Shown here one piece after another: positions 52,244-61,345 of a DNA stretch of 64,000 nt. Numbering within the stretch: the first letter of the stretch is position 1; each line of letters begins with the position of its first letter. Source of the DNA: Chara braunii (taxonomy: Eukaryota; Streptophyta; Charophyceae; Charales; Characeae); NCBI GenBank assembly GCA_003427395.1, contig BFEA01000005.1, forward strand, positions 301,173 to 365,172, given 5' to 3'. The notes below the pieces were generated by a model. That model ran no database searches and had not been told where the DNA came from. It saw only the letters and a list, made by a program, of their open reading frames with translations. The translations under genes were made by a program, and so were the position numbers.

Positions 52244-52299
52244 GTTTAGGTAGCTCAGTTGGTTAGAGCAAAGGACTGAAAATCCTTGTGTCAGTGGTC
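52244..52299 (+). pseudogene. trnF: tRNA-Phe(GAA) fragment of plant-mitochondrial type
   Basis: The fragment has the acceptor 5' strand, TA, and D-arm GCTC..GAGC with the A-box-like TAGCTCAGTTGG. The anticodon arm AAGGA-CTGAAAA-TCCTT gives anticodon GAA, and the variable loop GTGTC and the T-stem 5' strand AGTGG follow. From memory it agrees closely with plant mitochondrial trnF. The T-loop and acceptor 3' strand are replaced by unrelated sequence, so it cannot form a cloverleaf. A nuclear copy of mitochondrial DNA is the simplest reading. A tRNA-headed SINE is the alternative. Confidence 0.75.
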
Positions 52300-52309
52300 T
52301 ATGGTCCCC

Positions 52310-52360
52310 GGAATGAGTTCGTCATTCCAGGTGTCTTTCATGCATGCTCCACGCATGAAA
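52310..52360 (+). other. Two consecutive perfect hairpins after the trnF fragment
   Basis: GGAATGA (52310-52316) pairs with TCATTCC (52322-52328) around a 5-nt loop. TTTCATGC (52336-52343) pairs with GCATGAAA (52353-52360) around a 9-nt loop. Both stems are perfect. Confidence 0.8.
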
Positions 52361-52535
52361 TAAGTCATGTCCGTCTCGTTCCAAAATGTGCCTTTGTACT
52401 TAGTAATCTTTGAATGACCTTTTCTGAATTGATTGCTTGGAACAAACCCGCCTCAACACCATGATCTTTTCTGCTTGTGCCGGAACCAGACGATTCTAGC
52501 TCAAGTTTATCGTCGTCTCCCTCAGCGCATCGACG

Positions 52536-53333
52536 GTGAAGTTCCAGGCCCTCCTTGATATTGGTGCCACCGACAACTTCATCACCGAAGCCTGTGTCCG
52601 CAAAGCCGGCCTCTCTTCCATCGACGATGACTCCCCGATCACCATCCGACTAGGGGATAAGGACTCAGCCATCGTTGTCAATCGCACTGTCCCCGAGACC
52701 CTCATGACTGTCGGTCCTCTTCGCAGTCAGGTCTCCTTCGATGTCATGCTCCTCATGTGCGACATCGTCTTGGGGACTCCATGGCTTGACCGTTTCATGC
52801 CCTACTCCTTCCACCCCTCCTTCGTTCGACTCACCCGCCCTCCTAACTCTCCTCTTGATATCCCTTACCTTCTCCCCCCTTCTACCCCACCCCCTGTCTC
52901 CCCTCACCAATTCCTTCACATGTGTCGTGAACACCCCGACTCCGCTTACTATTGTCGTGTTATCGACCACGAGCGTCCCGAGGACTTGCTTCCAACGGAC
53001 AAACCCGACCAAGACCCCCCTTCCAATCCTCACATCACCGCTCTCCTCTCTGAATTCAAGGACGTCTTCCCTGAGTCCTTGGCCGCCGGTCTACCTCCCG
53101 ATCGAGGTGTATCCCACACCATTGATCTCAAGCCCGGCCATTTTCCTCCTTGCTGCCCTCCGTACCAACTCTCAGTCCCCGAGGCTGAAGAGCTCAATGA
53201 ACTCCTTGAAAAAGGATTCATTAAGCCTAGCTCCTCCCCCTTCGGAACCAGTTGCCTCTTCGTCAAGAAGAACGACACCTCGGAACTCCTCATGTGCACA
53301 GACTACCGTGCCTTGAACCGGATCACGGTTTAG
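52536..53333 (+). CDS. pol: Element C protease and N-terminal RT
   Basis: 265 codons. Protease: FQALLDIGATDNFITEACVRKAG, with the active-site triplet Asp-Ile-Gly (52557-52565), and IVLGTPWLDRFMPYSF. RT fingers follow in the same frame, unlike element [56 protein letters not shown] at 53331-53333 replaces what is a Lys codon in element B, and another stop (TAA) lies at about 53360. Only one protease domain is present, showing that the duplication in B is specific to B. Confidence 0.8.
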   Translation: MKFQALLDIGATDNFITEACVRKAGLSSIDDDSPITIRLGDKDSAIVVNRTVPETLMTVGPLRSQVSFDVMLLMCDIVLGTPWLDRFMPYSFHPSFVRLTRPPNSPLDIPYLLPPSTPPPVSPHQFLHMCREHPDSAYYCRVIDHERPEDLLPTDKPDQDPPSNPHITALLSEFKDVFPESLAAGLPPDRGVSHTIDLKPGHFPPCCPPYQLSVPEAEELNELLEKGFIKPSSSPFGTSCLFVKKNDTSELLMCTDYRALNRITV

Positions 53334-54470
53334 AACAAGTACCCACTCCCCCGGATATCTTAACTTCTTGATCGCCTCCGTGGAGCCAAATATTTCACCA
53401 AGATCGACCTCCACAGTGGCTTCCACCAGATCCGTATCCGCGAGGAGGACACCCACAAGACCGCATTCCACTCTCGGTTCGGGCACTACAAGTTCCTCGT
53501 AATGCCTTTCAGACTCGCCAATGCCCCCGCCACATTCCAGTCCACCATGAACTACATCTTCCGTGACCTCCTCGAAGTCTGTGTCGTCGTGTACCTTGAT
53601 GACATCCTCATCTTTAGCGCCACCTTTGAGTCCCACCCTCAGCACATTCGCCAAGTCCTCTCGATCCTCCGAGAGCAAAAATTCTACGCCAAGCTCAGCA
53701 AATGTACGTTTGCCGCTTCGAGCGTCGAATACCTTGGCCACATTGTCTCCGCTGAAGCCCATCCGTATGGACCCCTCGAAGGTCACAGCCCTCGTCGAGT
53801 AACCCCCGCCCAAGACCCTCCTCCAACTCCTTCCTCAGCCTTGCCAACTATTACCGCCCGTTCATCCGCAACTTTTTCGAGATCTCTTACCCTCTCCACG
53901 AACTCGCATGCAAGGACAATCCCTTCAATTGGAACGATGGCCGCCAACACGCGTTTGACTTCCTCAAGCAAACCATCACCACGGCCCCTGTCCTCAAGAT
54001 CGCCGACCCCACTCGCCATTTCTATGTCACCACTGATGCCTCCGACTTCGCCATTGGAGCCGTACTGTCCCAACATTTCCCCCACGAAACCGCCGAGACC
54101 CCCGCCATCAAGGACTCGCCCACTCACCCCGAGGCTCCACCCGACGAATACCCCATCACCTTCGCAAGCAAGAAGCTCCTTCCCGCGGGGATGAATTACC
54201 CCTCCAACGAGAAAGAACTCCTCGCCGTGATTCACGCCCTCACAGTTTGGCGCCCGTACCTCGACGGGCAATACTTCACCATCCGCACTTACAACACCAT
54301 CGTTTCTTCCATTCTCACCAAGAAAGACATCACCCCACGCCAAGCTCGATGGCTCGATTCCTTGCCCAGTTCACATTCATCATTTGCCATACCCCCGGCA
54401 AAAGCAACCGCGTTGTTGATGCCCTCTCTCGACAACCAACCACAAGCCCCCCGAGAAAATCTACGCCACC
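53334..54470 (+). pseudogene. pol: Element C RT palm/thumb and RNase H, frameshifted
   Basis: It contains MPFRLANAPATFQSTMNYIF and catalytic CVVVYLDDILIFSA (53502 on), then YLGHIVSAEAHPYG, after which the frame shifts. RNase H fragments FYVTTDASDFAIGAVLSQ (about 54020) and NYPSNEKELLAVIHAL (54194 on) are in different frames. Near 54380 is the ICHTPGKSNRVVDALSR segment that closes RNase H in this family. Confidence 0.75.
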
Positions 54471-55174
54471 ATGACCCATATCCAGCTCCTCCCATCACTC
54501 CATCACCGATACACCCAAGGCTACCTCTCTTTCCCAGACTTCGCCACCATTTACAACAAGCTCCGCGATCTTGACCCAGTCCCCGATTACTCCCTCCAGG
54601 ACAACCTCCTCTACATCGACACCAAAGGCACTCGCCGACTATGCATCCCTGGCACGCATGGTCTCCGTACCCAGCTCTTGGCCGAGCACCACGACGCCAA
54701 GACCGCAGGTCACCTCGGTTTTCAGAAAACCTTTGACACCATCTCCCGCTACTTCTATTGGCCGTCTATACTCACCGACGTCAAACATACATTTGCTCAT
54801 GTCCCACGTGTCAGGTTGTCAATCCCTCGAACCAGGCCAAACCCGGCAAACTCCAATCATTGTCCATCCCCACTCACCGGTGGCAGTCCATTTGCATGGA
54901 CTTCGTGTGCGGTCCCCCTAAGACCGACCGCGGACATGATTGCATCTATGTCATTGTCTGTTGTCTGACCAAACGAGCCCACTTCATTCCTTGCACCACC
55001 TCGCACACCGCCAAAGACATCGCCTTACTCTTCTTCGACCATGTTGCATGCCAACACAGCCTCCTCGAGAATATCATCAGGGACCGCGAACCCCGTTTCC
55101 TCTCACAGTTCTGGAAACAACTCTTCAACGCCTACGGAACTACACTTAAGTATAGCACTGCATTCCACCCATAA
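54471..55174 (+). pseudogene. int: Element C integrase zinc domain and core
   Basis: HHDAKTAGHLGFQKTFDTIS provides the two His. The frame then shifts and CPTCQVVNPSNQAKPGK provides the two Cys. The core follows with SICMDFVCGPP (first Asp) and IRDREPRFLSQFW (second Asp), to FHP-stop at 55172-55174 (TAA where Gln is expected before TDGQTEKMN). Confidence 0.8.
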
Positions 55175-55950
55175 ACCGATGGACAAACCGAGAAGATGAA
55201 CGGTACTCTCCAAGGAATCCTACAGAAGTACTGTCATCCACATCAACACGATTGGGATCAGTTGCTCACCGCCGTCGAGATCGCCTACAACAAAGTTGTC
55301 TGTCCTTCCACTGGCATGTCTCCATTCTACCTTGACCTTGGCTACCATTCGCGCTTGCCCTTTGATTTCCTGCTTCCCTCGCAACTCAACCCCTCCACAC
55401 CCTGCCGTTCCCTCAATGAATGGGTAGCAACAATGAATCGACTCCTCGGCAACGCAATCGAAGCCCTCGAGAGAACACAAGAACAACAAGCAAACAAGAT
55501 CAACAAACACAGACGAGACTTGCAATTCAAAGTAGGGGACAAAGTCTGGCTCTCCGCCAAATGCTTTGAACCCGAACATGGATTGTCAAAGAAACTCTCG
55601 AACAAATGGCTTGAACCCTTCCCCATCATTGAAAAAACCTTCGATGTCTACAAACTCCAACTCCCCCCCCGACATGAGTCGCGTCCACCCAGTCTTCCAC
55701 GTCGAATACTTGAAGGATTATCATGAATCCCCACCCCAATTCGCCGACCGCCAATATCCTAGACCTCCACCTATCATGTTACCCACAGGCTGAAGCGATC
55801 ATAGGTCGACGAACTACTCAGGTATCTGACCACCAGGAACCAATCACTGAATACAAAGTCAAATGGACCGGATACCCCGACAAAGAATCTACATAGGAAC
55901 CTCTATTGACTCTCAAGAATGCCATGAAGCTAATCCCTCTTCAAAATGTT
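55175..55950 (+). pseudogene. int: Element C integrase C-terminus and chromodomain, broken
   Basis: It continues with [17 protein letters not shown] (catalytic Glu present), FYLDLGYHSRLPFDFLLPSQ, RDLQFKVGDKVWLSAK and LSNKWLEPFPIIEK. A frameshift near 55660 follows, then VHPVFHVEYLKD in another frame. The chromodomain EYKVKWTGYPDKEST ends at TAG (55894-55896), replacing the conserved Trp of the STWEP motif and so destroying the aromatic cage. Confidence 0.8.
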
Positions 55951-55984
55951 TGAAGTCCCATGTCAAGTCTGGAGCCAAATGTCA

Positions 55985-56850
55985 CCAAGCTCTCTCTCTC
56001 TCTCTCGTTGTCTGCTGATGCAGTGAAGTCAAATAGCGAGAGGGTGAGAAGGAGATGGTGGACTGAGAAGAGGAAGAAGAGAACTCTCTCTCTCATGTGT
56101 TAGGTACTAACCTATGAAGATGGCATTGTGCTACAGGTACCTCGAAGACAAAGCTGGAGCAATGGTGCTGCAGGTAAGTCCCTCTGGCCTCCACCCAATC
56201 TCTCTCTCTCTAGTACTACTCTAGCCGCTATGGCGCTCAGCGCTGAAGACTACAGCTAACGCTACTAGCGCCCAACGCTGAAGACTACTGCTAACGCTAC
56301 TACTACTCATCCTACAACGCTCCTCCAGAGTGCTGCTGCCGAATCCTGAAGACTAATGACTGCCTCCTGCCTCCTGAACTGCACGTGAAGTGCCTGGGAA
56401 GTGCCTAGGAACTACCTGCAGCCTGCAGGGCGGGCCAGTCTTATATATTGCTGGCCCGTTCAGGAGGCTGCTCTTGCCAATGCCAAAATGTGCCAGACCC
56501 TGGGGTTGAAGCTCAAACAAAGGTTGTCTTGAAAATAGGCCAAAAATGGCCTGAGCTAAAACCCTAGTCTGGTGCCTGAGTTTCAGGGCAGGTCGATCTT
56601 ATCCGTTTCAGGCTGAAAAGACTCAAGGCCGGAAAGGCCCTGATTTAGGCTGAAACGACACAAGGCCTGTAGGCCCTTGTTTTTAGGCTTTCAGGCTGAA
56701 AACGACACAGGGCCTGTATGCCCTTGTTTTCAGGCTTTTAGGCTGAAAGCAACACGGGGCTTGTAGGCCCTTGTTTTCAGGCTTTCAAGCTGAAAACAAC
56801 ACGGGCCTGAAAATGGCCCGTGCAGCCTGTTGCAGGCGCAACATGTAACA
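55985..56850 (-). repeat. 3' LTR of element D
   Basis: On the minus strand, after pol, a purine run (complement of 56851-56864) is followed by TGTTACATGTTGCGCC at 56850 downward, the same start as the F1 LTR. It has a GGCCTGTAGGCCC repeat zone (56600-56800) and a TATA box (AATATATAAG, complement of 56441-56450). The lower boundary is estimated from the end of element C. Its plus strand has an exon-like cassette, 56137-56173. Confidence 0.6.
56441..56450 (-). promoter_or_regulatory. TATA box of the element D LTR
   Basis: The minus strand reads CAATATATAA between GC-rich, partly palindromic flanks (GGGCCAG...CTGGCCC). The F1 LTR copies have ATACATAG and ACTTATAG at the aligned place within the same GGCCCAG...CTGGGCC frame. 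Confidence 0.5.
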
Positions 56851-56864
56851 CCCCCCCCTCCTTA
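56851..56864 (-). other. Polypurine tract of element D
   Basis: The minus strand reads AAGGAGGGGGGGG immediately before the 3' LTR start TGTTACAT. Confidence 0.7.
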
Positions 56865-56869
56865 TGAAG

Positions 56870-57490
56870 TCAAGCCGAGTCGAGGGCGAAGCTGACGATC
56901 TGAAGGTAGAACCTGGACGCGGGTGCGACGTGGAGCCGAAGATACCGGCTTGCCTTGCATCTTGCGTTCGGGGTGCAGTACGCAAAGTATACCAAGTAGG
57001 CGAGCCGAACTTGGCTTGAGAGATGAGCCCCATCATTTGATGAGCGCCAACCAAAAATCGAACATAAACCGAGTGTCGCGGTTGTAGACGATTTCCTTGG
57101 GGTAACCCTTGGTTCGAATCCATCCGGCGTAAAGAACCTCGGCCAATTCCGGTGCCTTGGCATGATAGCGGCAAGGTAAAAAAACATGGCGAACTTTGTG
57201 AGTCGGTCGACCACCGTAAGAATCCCATCCACACCGGTCTTGTGCTTGGGGAACGGCCCGGTAATGTTCATGGTAATCGCTTCCCTCCAGCACAAGGGGA
57301 CCGGTAATGGTCGCAACTCGCCGTACAGACGATGGTTGCAGGATTTGCAGCGTCGGCAAACCTCGCATGACTCGCAATAGCGTGTGACGTCGCCGAGAAG
57401 GCCGGACCACCAAAAGCGCTCGCGAAGTCGATGCACAATCGTAGATCCTTGTTCTTCTTCCATACGAAGAAAACTGGCGCTCCATATGGG
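56870..57490 (-). pseudogene. int: Element D integrase, catalytic Asp residues changed to Asn
   Basis: The zinc domain (RERFWWSGLLGDVTRYC and CEVCRRCKSC) is followed by a core in which the first catalytic site reads TMNITGPF (Asn codon 57266-57268). The second reads IVYNRDTRF (Asn codon 57081-57083). Family members have Asp at both places. A frameshift separates the two parts. The similarity ends soon after. Confidence 0.75.
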
Positions 57491-58673
57491 AGCTACTAGG
57501 GCGGATCCAGCCCTTGTTCATCAAGTCATCGAGTTGCGTGCGGAGGACTGTAAGCTCCTCCTCGCTCATGCGACAAATGCAACCTTTCGGCGGCACGGCA
57601 CCAGGCTCAAGAATGATCTCGTGAGAGATCGGCCGATCCGGCACCACACCGGTAGGTGACTCAAAGATGTCGGCGAACTCGTCAAGCAACCGTACCACAC
57701 GGGGGTCCGAAGACAAGTCCATGGGTAAAGAGTCGGCTACCGCGACGGTCCATAGGAAACATAGGCCGATTTTGTCGGGCTGCTCGTAAGCACAAGTAGC
57801 CCGGAATGACTTGGCCGTCACCACTTGGCACCGAATCGAAGGGTGCGGAAGAGGAATAGTACACGGTACTTCGGCGCCGAAGGCGTCACGAACGGTAAGA
57901 GTCCACCGGTGGAAGTTGACCGTGTGATCCGCACTTGCAAGCCAAGACATTCCCAAAATGATGTGGAAGTCCGTGTCCAAAATGTCGAACGTTATCGGTT
58001 CGCATGCATGAGGTGCGAAATACACCGGTACGGCCTCGATGTAGCGGTCGATAAGTTGCTGCGTCCTTCCGTCCGCCAACTTGATCGTCGTCGGGTTTGC
58101 CTTCCTTCGAACTTGTGCACCAAGGCCAGCCTTTTGCGTAAAGGCTTGGCTTATGAAATTGCGAGACGCGCCGCTATCCAACAAAGTGTTGCAGGACGCT
58201 TGCCCAACTTGGATGCGGACATAGAGGAGCGGTGCGTTGTTGTCGTCGTACCGCTGATTGCGAAACTCACGGGCCACCTTGGTAACATACGCAAGGATGT
58301 CCCCCACCGCGACTTCGTCATCCATCGGCGAAGTTGGTGGTGCATAGAAGGATAAGTACGTGTGAAGATGAGCGCATAATGCTGCGCATTGCGGCCCCGG
58401 CAAGCAGCCCGTGGTCGGGAGCGGAAACCATGCGAAATCCTCGGACGTGAGTGGGTCCAATACCTGTATGTTGAACTCGCGTGCCGAATCCCGTAAAGAA
58501 CCACTTGAAGACGATAAGTCGTCGCTGCCGGACGGAGAAGATGCCGCACACACGTCTTGTCCTTGAGCATGAGTACCTAGCGTAGGAACGAGCCGGGCAG
58601 CATAGTCCTCAAAAGAATAAAGAAGAGGAGGACTATCGACTTCCGCATGTGCCTTGGAACGAAGGGCGGCCAC
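57490..58673 (-). CDS. pol: Element D protease and N-terminal RT
   Basis: A long frame (its continuation past 57490 is out of register with integrase). YVRIQVGQASCNTLLDSGAS has a canonical Asp-Ser-Gly active site, and ITFDILDTDFHIILGMSWLA is the second hallmark. A linker and RT fingers follow ([35 protein letters not shown]). After the RT segment reading LRLCIDF in the adjacent frame, the sequence jumps to the integrase zinc domain. The remaining RT, including the catalytic YxDD motif, and all of RNase H are missing. Confidence 0.8.
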
Positions 58674-58732
58674 CCACGAAGCGACCAGTTCCGAAGGCGT
58701 CGAGAGTGTCGTCGAGTCACTCCCAGCGGTGC

Positions 58733-59044
58733 TCAGTTTCCCGATTTGTCGTTGCTTTTCAACTGGCAGGCCACTGTCTCATGGAGATCACTGTTGCACC
58801 ATAAACAATAGTGGAATCTCGTGCGTGCTTTGTACGCCATTTCGGAGAGACTGAAGTGGGACCATGGGGTTGGAGCTGTTGCACCGGGCCCGGGGCTAGA
58901 TGCGGTGTTTGTCTTCGCCTTGCCGCGTCCTCGGCCTTTGCCGGGGCGGCCACCTTCCCGGGCTGCGGCGAGTCTGTCCCCTTCATTGGCAGACACGGCC
59001 TCGCCAGTTTGGTCGTCTGGCGTTGCCGCCGTGACCACGACCAC
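58733..59044 (-). CDS. gag: Element D gag C-terminus with zinc knuckle
   Basis: 103 codons. A basic Gly/Arg/Lys-rich stretch (GGRPGKGRGRGKAK) precedes CLWCNSDLHETVAC (58766-58807), spaced CX2CX4HX4C, a nucleocapsid zinc knuckle for RNA binding. It is separated from the main gag frame by a stop at about 59090 and a frame change. Confidence 0.75.
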   Translation of the reverse strand: MVVVTAATPDDQTGEAVSANEGDRLAAAREGGRPGKGRGRGKAKTNTASSPGPGATAPTPWSHFSLSEMAYKARTRFHYCLWCNSDLHETVACQLKSNDKSGN

Positions 59045-59089
59045 TTTTGGCCGATGCTGATCTCTACTCAGGCCTGGCGCAGACGAACG

Positions 59090-60235
59090 CTAGAGATTCT
59101 TGGCCTCCTTGTTCGTGACAATAATCTGCGCGGCCTTGTCGAAGAGTTCTGCCGGTGTTGTGAGGGTGTCCTCAACGTGAGTCAAGGCATTGCCCAACGC
59201 CGGACACGACCTCGAGATGAAGTAGTGCTTGATGGCTTTGAAGCCCTTTTGAATGTCTGGAACGGATGTCAAGCGTTGGTACTCGGCAATCCAATCAACA
59301 CTCGGCAGCGTGCCTTGTTCGAAGACCATCAGCTTGTCCATTGCCTTGATCTCCGGCGGCTCTACTTGGAACCGCTTATGCCACGCCGCCTTCAGATCAT
59401 CCCAGCTGATCTTGGTATGCAAGTCGGCAGCTACCACTCCATGCTTGGACAAGAGATTGTCCAACCATGCTTGGCACGCGCCCCCCGACCGGGAGTACAA
59501 GTACCCGTGGTGCTTGTGTTCTTTGACGTAGTGTAGCTGCAGCGTGATCTCGAACTTGCGGAACCATGGAATTGGGTCTGTCTTCATCGAGTTGCAGAAG
59601 ATCTCCTGCCCATCGAACTTTGGAGTTGTCTCGCGCGGTTCCGAGCTCGAGTGGTTGGCGGCAGTACAGATCCGTTGCTCCAGTTGTTGCGTTGCAGTTT
59701 GCTGTAACTGCACGCTGTCCTTGAGGGATCCGACGTCAATCTCCAATGCCTCAAGGCGATCGGAGGTGTTGGAACAGCTGGCAATGGGGGCAGCGACGGG
59801 TCGCTGCTCCAGCCGATGGAGACGGCTGTGGACCTGAGACAGCGCGTCGTCGAGGCTGTGGATGTCCTCCTCCTGTGTAATGCACGTGGCCAGGAGGTCT
59901 CTGAGATGGCCAAGGAGGAGAGCGATCTTGTTTCCACTCTCTTCCAGATTGCCATTCTCGGCCTCGGCCCGACAGTCTGCTGCCATTGTGAGCAAGGCTC
60001 GCTCTCTGCTGAATATCTTTTCACGACGTTGAACTCGTTCTTCATCGGCAGCCTTTGCTGCTGCCTCGACTTGCTGGCGCTGCTGTTCGATTGCCAACAG
60101 ATGTGCCTTCTTGGCGTCCTCTGCCTTCTTCTTTGTTGCGGCTGCTACCGCATCCGACCATTGCTTAGCTTCTGTAATCAGAAGCAGCATCCGGGCCTGA
60201 TAGGCCTCGTCCGTTTCCCCGGACTTCTGGTCCAT
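59090..60235 (-). CDS. gag: Element D gag, coiled coil and capsid
   Basis: I place the start at the ATG at 60235 (MDQKSGETDEAYQARM), the first after the repeat-coded upstream stretch. The first half is Ala/Glu/Lys-rich coiled coil (AEDAKKAHLLAIEQQRQQVE), with a second coiled coil at SRLHRLEQRP and LEALEIDVGSLKDSVQ. The capsid core then follows: FDGQEIFCNSMKTDPIPWF, FEITLQLHYVKEHKHHGYLY, WDDLKAAWHKRFQVEPPEIK and LPSVDWIAEYQRL. This is the Retrotrans_gag pattern. The frame is continuous and would make about 380 residues, the longest intact gag in the window. Confidence 0.8.
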   Translation of the reverse strand: MDQKSGETDEAYQARMLLLITEAKQWSDAVAAATKKKAEDAKKAHLLAIEQQRQQVEAAAKAADEERVQRREKIFSRERALLTMAADCRAEAENGNLEESGNKIALLLGHLRDLLATCITQEEDIHSLDDALSQVHSRLHRLEQRPVAAPIASCSNTSDRLEALEIDVGSLKDSVQLQQTATQQLEQRICTAANHSSSEPRETTPKFDGQEIFCNSMKTDPIPWFRKFEITLQLHYVKEHKHHGYLYSRSGGACQAWLDNLLSKHGVVAADLHTKISWDDLKAAWHKRFQVEPPEIKAMDKLMVFEQGTLPSVDWIAEYQRLTSVPDIQKGFKAIKHYFISRSCPALGNALTHVEDTLTTPAELFDKAAQIIVTNKEAKNL

Positions 60236-60282
60236 GACGGGTGTTTGTGAGCGCAAAAGCATAGACCAGCCCGGGGGCCTGC

Positions 60283-60397
60283 TGACGTGGTACTCCCTGC
60301 TGCTGATGTGGCACTGCTGTCGGTTGACGTGGTCTGCGGATGTGGTCTGCTGATGTGTCCTGCTGACGTGGTCTTCTGACGTGGCCTGCTGATGTGG
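60283..60397 (-). promoter_or_regulatory. Array of TGACGTGG/TGATGTGG motifs in the element D leader
   Basis: Eight TGAYGTGG-like motifs lie in about 115 bp just upstream of gag on the plus-strand text. Four are TGACGTGG, an ACGT-core sequence of the kind bound by plant bZIP factors. They may instead be a simple short tandem repeat. Confidence 0.5.
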
Positions 60398-60499
60398 CAA
60401 CTCACCAATGCCGCCGTGGGGGGTACCCGGAGACAGATAGAGAAGGTAAGACCAGAGGGGGCAGCAACATAGGTGGGGAGGGGTGGGTGGGATAATCAC

Positions 60500-61030
60500 C
60501 CAGATAAGGAGCCACTAATCAAAAAAGAAAAGTTTGAACTTTGCCCAAAAAAAATTCGAGAAAATAGAAATCCCGAGTTTTGCAAGTTCAGTAGGTCTCC
60601 CAACCTCCCTTGAAGTGTAACAGTGTCAATGAGAAAAAAAATTTGAATGTCAGACTGACAATGATTATCAGGTAGTGAAAATAAATAGAACTGAGAATAA
60701 AAAAAATTCCGAAAAGAAATAACAAGTATTCAGACTTACTCAGATGAGAGTATTCGCAGTTTGGAAAATGGTACTGCAAGATGGATTTCCCGTACCGTTT
60801 TTAGAAAAACGAATTTCAGAAAAAAATATTTGGAATTTCCGAATAACGGGAAATTGCAAAAGGAGATCGGAATTTTCGAGAAAAAATATTTCAGATTCCC
60901 AACAACGAAATTTTGGATTTTCATAAGAAAAACGAAAACGGAAATTTCAGATGTTGCGCTATTGCGATTTTCCACCACAAAAATAGCGAGAAAACGAAGT
61001 CCAAGAAAAGGAAAAAAATTCGATTTTCCG
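60500..61030. repeat. AT-rich degenerate repeat block
   Basis: The block is markedly A/T-rich against a GC-balanced neighbourhood. Variants of GAAAAAAATATTT and GGAATTTTCGAGAA recur (about 60815-60895), together with GGAAATT and CGAAA motifs. No gene was seen. Confidence 0.6.
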
Positions 61031-61164
61031 CAGTGAGGTCAAAATCGTGATTTTGGGGGCTAACTGGTGTGCTCTAATCAATCAATCAAGACTAATCAGC
61101 TACCTAGTCTCCGCACACGTGTCAGATCAGATTGTCCTGATTCTTGTGCCGTGTTCCGATACCA

Positions 61165-61345
61165 ACTATTACATGCCCAGTTGGGCGATGTACATATAAA
61201 CCGAGGATCCGCAATGTGATAAAAAGGACTGAATGGACAATGCAGTGCAAGTGGAACCTCAACAAGCAATGCGCATTCGGATACATACAAAATGGTGCTT
61301 TATAGCGTAGGGAAGACTTTAGATACAAGTCCTGACCTGACCGGG
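61165..61345 (-). repeat. F1-family internal leader block, copy c (diverged)
   Basis: It shares AACCGAGGATCCGCAA, ATGTGATAAAAAGGACT, GAATGGACAATGCAGTGC, CAACAAGCAATGC and ATACATACAAAATGG with copies a and b. No F1 LTR is next to it. Confidence 0.55.

Larger units (their letters stand above)
52128..52432. other. Insertion in element C carrying a trnF fragment and a 51-bp direct repeat
   Basis: Element B runs from GCGCAACACGACCGACTTGT to AACGCCAACTCAACAACATG with only a short spacer. In C, about 300 bp intervene. Inside, 52171-52221 and 52381-52431 are 51-bp direct repeats differing at one base (ATTACC and ATGACC), 210 bp apart. They enclose the tRNA fragment and two hairpins. Confidence 0.75.
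52080..55950 (+). mobile_element. Element C: chromovirus internal region, relative of B
   Basis: Protease, RT, RNase H, integrase and chromodomain follow in order on the plus strand with high similarity to element B. Gag and LTRs are absent: the left end begins at the segment just before the protease, right against element E. About 300 bp of foreign DNA with a trnF fragment interrupts it at 52128-52432. Confidence 0.85.
56870..60235 (-). mobile_element. Element D: internally deleted minus-strand Ty3/gypsy
   Basis: It holds gag, a zinc knuckle, protease, partial RT joined to integrase, then polypurine tract and 3' LTR. The RT core and RNase H are deleted. No 5' LTR was found above 60.5 kb, where AT-rich sequence begins. 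Confidence 0.8.

Noticed and set aside
57825-58355. Plus-strand 176-codon frame
   Set aside because: It lies antisense to the element D protease/RT frame, which has clear domain motifs.
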